NCBI GenBank assembly: GCA_023213395.1
Contig: CM041465.1
Location: forward strand, 155,131,741-155,195,740
Reading direction: 5' to 3'
Source of the DNA: Cycas panzhihuaensis
Taxonomy: Eukaryota > Cycadophyta
DNA: 64,000 nucleotides
The translations under genes and the position numbers were made by a program. Shown here in pieces: positions 60,566 to 64,000 of the stretch; position 1 is the stretch's first letter, and the number at the start of each line of letters is the position of its first letter. The notes beneath the pieces were generated by a model that saw only the letters and a program-made list of their open reading frames with translations, was not told where the DNA came from and did no database searches.

Positions 60566-60909
60566 TGTTGGGGTTAATGATCATTACCCCACTCCCACCT
60601 TTCACACATGTGAGTGAACACATGTTAAGGTAAGTCAGGTAAGGTTAAGTTGATTTGAGTTAAGTTGTTGAGTTATGTAATATTTTATTGTTGTTTGAAT
60701 TCTATGGGTTGATGAGTTTCCCTCCTCCTCCAAACTATATATTTAGAGGGGTGTCCAACCCTAGTGTCTTTAAACACTACCTATATTAGAAATTTGTTAT
60801 GTACTCTCTCAAAAATAGATTGAATATAAAGACTATTATGTGTTTATGCTATAATGGAATGATTTTTGATACATGCTCTGCTCTATCCCCATCATTGTAT
60901 GATCCATCA
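60566..60909 (+). repeat. Copia-type LTR (344 bp), plus strand
   Basis: Begins TGTTGGGGTTAATG and ends TGATCCATCA. It has a TATA box at 60735-60745 (CTATATATTTA) and is followed two bases later by an exact initiator-tRNA-Met primer site. It is therefore a 5' LTR rather than a solo copy. The partner LTR was not seen in the remaining 3 kb, so the element is truncated or extends beyond the window. Confidence 0.8.
60735..60745 (+). promoter_or_regulatory. TATA box in the Copia-type LTR
   Basis: CTATATATTTAGAGGGG context, 165 bp before the LTR end; a plausible RNA polymerase II promoter of the element. Confidence 0.55.
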
Positions 60910-60911
60910 TT

Positions 60912-60923
60912 TGGTATCAGAGC
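60912..60923 (+). other. Primer binding site (initiator tRNA-Met)
   Basis: TGGTATCAGAGC, exact consensus, two bases after the LTR terminal CA. Confidence 0.9.
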
Positions 60924-62015
60924 ATAGATCCTACGTACATTGGCTCAAATTTTTGGCCTGTTAAATTTTTTTTTGAGAAGTAAGAAGATCCATTAGCTTT
61001 GAAGTAGATCTACTCATGGCAAACCAAATATTAGTTCTATTTATATTCTATAAAGCTTGTTAACAGTTTCTTGTATTATTTTTCATTAAACATCTAATTA
61101 ATTTTTTTATTTATACCTATAAAATAACCCATATTTTCATAGATCTATGCAGGTTTACAACTACAATAAGTAAAATATTCAAGATCTTATCACTCCACAA
61201 AGTTTTATTATCAAGTGTTTATTTTGTTAAATATTTGACCATTTTTGGTATATTTGGTCCATTTATTCAAGATGTTTTTCATATCTATGTAATAGTTACT
61301 ACATATTCAGCCTAACAAGTTTCTTGGAGAAGTGATACTATAAGTTTTATTATCTATTAATCATTTTTTTAGGTTTTGGCAAAGGGTTAGTTGATAATTA
61401 TTTATGTAATCTAACTCTTCATACGCTTGGCAAAAGTGTTTCATATGATTGCTTATTAGAATCCTGGGAAGCCAATCTATCTACTAGAGAGATCGGTCTA
61501 AAGTTTCGACCATTGTGGAAGAAGTTCTCATCCTCTAAAGTCAATCTTCTTCAAATTTATTATAGCTGCATTACTAGGTTCTTCGTATTTTTATATTCAG
61601 ATATAAATATATATATATATTTCTTATTTCTTTTGATATATCTTCTCTAATATATTTGAAAGATTTGGTCTGTGTCTCCCTTATTATATTTTTTGATTGA
61701 TTATTGTATTACAATCTTTATCTCTGCCATGGCCTCTAGCCGTACCTCCTCATATATCTTCGTCAAAACTAGGAGTCCCTACTTGCTAGCTTTTCAAGAT
61801 TCTAGTGTTGAGTTGGGTTCCCCCATAGATGTGTTTGTATAACTCTGAAAGGGATAATATTTAAGCCTTGGATTGGATTTTGATATCTTTTTTTTAATAA
61901 AGTATAAGGCTCCTACTGGTACTCCTTTGTTCATAATTTGGCTTTGGTCTAAACCTAGCTGATATATGACTCAGGCGTAATGGCACCACCACTGAGATTC
62001 CCATCACGCTTAGGC
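60924..62015 (+). other. Internal leader after the Copia-type LTR; no gene recognised
   Basis: AT-rich sequence with a short (TA) tract near 61607-61620. An ATG at 61016 opens a frame of no recognisable gag character. The boundary between the element and the PPR remnant is not visible. Confidence 0.4.
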
Positions 62016-62718
62016 CCCCTAGGATAAAGGCTTCTACCCATGATAATTTGGTTACTGCTAGGATGCTCCTAGAGAACCAGATCCAAAGCTTGTATAAATT
62101 CCTATTGCACATTCACATGACTCGTATTATCCTTATTCAAAAATTTAACAAGATGCCTTCCATCTAGAGTACTAGCGATCTAAAGAGCCACCATGTATTC
62201 TTTCTCCTTACAATTCTCTCCTTTGGATAGCTTGACTATATACCTCCCTTCGCATAGTCGAACTGGACTATAAAGGTTCTTCCCCCCTTCATACCTTCTC
62301 AACCTTTCCGCCTTTGGAAGCTACCACTACTAGCCACACATGCTGCTTCTTATCAAATTGGTAGCCATGTCGTAACATTTTCTGGTAAATAGTGTCAAAG
62401 TAGTCCCACTCTTATGCAGTAACACATGCCTCTATCATTATATTATATGTAAAGATATCTAGCATAAGTCTTAGATCCCTATTGCTAAACCTTTGAGAGC
62501 TAATCCTTCCCTTTATAATTTCTTGAAATAAGGATTTGGCTTCTTTGAACATATTATTTTATCTGTACAATTTCATCATAATATTGCAAGTGACAATATT
62601 TAGAGCACAAAACTTCTTCATGTGATGAAAAATAGATATGCAGTAATGCAAATGTCTAGACTCTATACAAGCTTGAATAAGGCCAGTGTAAGTTACATAT
62701 AGTGGTTTATTAGCTACC
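62016..62718 (-). pseudogene. Pentatricopeptide repeat (PPR) protein fragment
   Basis: The minus strand from 62718 reads PLYVTYTGLIQACIESRHL, then a HMKKFCALNIVTCNIMMKLY block, FKEAKSLFQEII and, after an insert, LMLDIFTYNIMIEACVTA, then YQKMLRHGYQFDKKQHVWLV. The spacing VTYTGLI / VTCNIMM / FTYNIMI gives about three P-type repeats of 35 residues. Such proteins bind organelle RNA. An AG at 62719-62720 after a T-rich stretch fits a splice acceptor. In-frame stops after KLYR (about 62535) and before EWDYF (about 62425) make it a pseudogene. A GT near 62294 may be the donor, or the frame may run on to about 62016 with more stops. It resembles chloroplast P-class PPR proteins, but the gene cannot be named. 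Confidence 0.75.
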
Positions 62719-64000
62719 CTGCATCATAAATAGGTAATACATGACCAAACACATTTCGATTAGAATTGGAATTGGAAGCGGCTTTAATGTTTTTTGAAAG
62801 AACTTCTCACTGTATTTTCTGACTCTCAAAATTATTTTCCCCACACGAATCTAGATCAATAAATAATAAAAATACATCATTCAAAGCTATCTTTCATAGC
62901 CATCATGGTTAGAAGGTAAGATCAACTGCTTTACTGCAAAATTTATGGTTTAGTTTAGGTGCTACTTTGGAACCAATAGATTTAGAGCTCCAGTGTCAAA
63001 CAAATATATGAAGTGTTTCACCATCCTCTACTCCTTTAGTAGGCATCGTTACCAGAAATTGAACCCAAATCACCCACATGACAGTGAAGAATAGTCATGA
63101 CTATAATACAATCACAAGCAAACTTAACGCAAGGTCTCTTACTCCACATGGTCATTCGATGGCTAAATTCATTGGGCCTGAACTCAGCAGTGCCACTTTT
63201 ATTCATCGTTTATGGTTTCTTGTAGATAGATATATAGATATTGTTCATGAGAGTGCCTTCCTAAACTTTTATCTTTTGGTCTTTGTGTTTTCTTAGTGCT
63301 TTTATCTCAATTCTCTTCCTCAGTTTTGCTTGTATTCTTTGTATAATCAAGCGGTGGCAATGCTTTGTTTATTTTTTATTTTTTATAAAGTTTGAATTAA
63401 TAAAATTAAATTGAATATTATTTGAAGTATGGGTTTAAAAGGCTCAAGCCCCCTTTGGTCTTGTCCCTTAGTTATATGTTCCCTCCATGTGACCTTTAGC
63501 TCGTTGCTAAAGGGGCTTCTTTAAGTTTATAAAACTTTTCTTTTTATTTTTTTAATTATTTTTTAAAACATAGGGTACCTGTCTAATTTCTTTAATATCT
63601 CTTCACTAAGGTATCAGTTTCTGATGAAACTTATCCTGTTGAGTCCAAAATTTTCTGAGTTACAATTTAGACTAGTTATTTGCCATATTTGTAGCTGATT
63701 TGATATATTTCTAATCAATTTAAGTCAATCTTTCTTAAAAAGGGCCTTCTTTTAGATTATTAACATAAAAGTACTTTTTATTATTTTCATTATAACTTTT
63801 CTGTTTCACATTAGAATTTAGATCCATCTGTTTCGTTGGGAAGCTAACTCATTCCTCTTCAAACTAACAATGATATTTATAAGCTTTAAAGTGTTCTTAT
63901 AGAATTTCAAAGCCATCAAAGTTGAGGTACATAATAGCTTCCAATTTGTCATTATTGCATATTTTTTATATATTATTTCTCAAGTTCTTTAACTAAAAAG
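62719..64000. other. No recognisable gene; possible intron or flank of the PPR remnant
   Basis: Short frames on both strands show no domain. The sequence is less repetitive than the rest of the window and might contain intron and upstream exons of the PPR gene on the minus strand, but none could be identified. Confidence 0.35.

Noticed and set aside
63078-63296. 72-codon plus-strand frame near the right edge
   Set aside because: No recognisable motif, low-complexity ending, and opposite to the PPR remnant strand; it cannot be distinguished from a chance frame.

Overview
The window looks like intergenic heterochromatin from a seed plant with a large, repeat-rich genome. Evidence: LTR retrotransposons primed by initiator tRNA-Met (TGGTATCAGAGC-type sites), a Tat/Ogre-type Ty3/gypsy branch with a tRNA-Arg-like primer site (TGG...CTGGGGA), plant mobile domain (PMD) sequences, a pentatricopeptide (PPR) gene remnant, a tRNA-derived SINE and a TRIM. 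No intact cellular gene, rRNA, tRNA or CRISPR array was seen. The base composition is strongly AT-rich and almost every reading frame is broken, often at tryptophan codons changed to TAG or TGA, as expected from decay of methylated repeats. The species cannot be named from this sequence.

Layout. 1-13.2 kb: the 5' LTR (2281-7057, split) of a minus-strand element running off the left edge. It is interrupted by Copia-like element A (2326-6597). A sister Copia-like element B (7064-11546) carries a nested 326-bp TRIM (8865-9190). Next comes a Ty3/gypsy RT-RNase H-integrase fragment (11.55-13.24 kb, minus). 13.2-18.4 kb: a plus-strand Tat element start, with a 3.1-kb LTR holding a 670-bp TA-rich microsatellite, a primer site and a decayed gag. 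18.4-23.7 kb: a minus-strand RNase H remnant, then Copia element C (20008-23738), which keeps only gag. 24-32 kb: a plus-strand PMD pseudogene, split by Gypsy derivative D (26776-30584), which keeps only gag and protease and has a perfect GAGGT target duplication. 32-42.15 kb: Tat1, a minus-strand element with integrase, RNase H, RT, protease, gag (a SINE sits inside it), primer site and 5' LTR. 45-46.7 kb: a second plus-strand PMD pseudogene. 47.5-60.57 kb: Tat2, a decayed minus-strand element (extra RNase H, integrase, RT, protease), split inside its protease motif by the structurally complete Gypsy element E (53077-59803; 1.07-kb LTRs, ATGGT target duplication). 60.57 kb to the end: a Copia-type LTR with primer site, and a PPR pseudogene exon on the minus strand.

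The strongest biological pattern is that both Tat elements have a PMD reading frame on the opposite strand, just beyond the 3' end of pol. The same convergent layout occurring twice suggests the PMD frame is an antisense passenger gene of this Tat family rather than a chance neighbour. The insertions can be ordered: Tat2 is older than element E, the PMD frame is older than D, the leftmost element is older than A, B is older than its TRIM, and Tat1 is older than its SINE.
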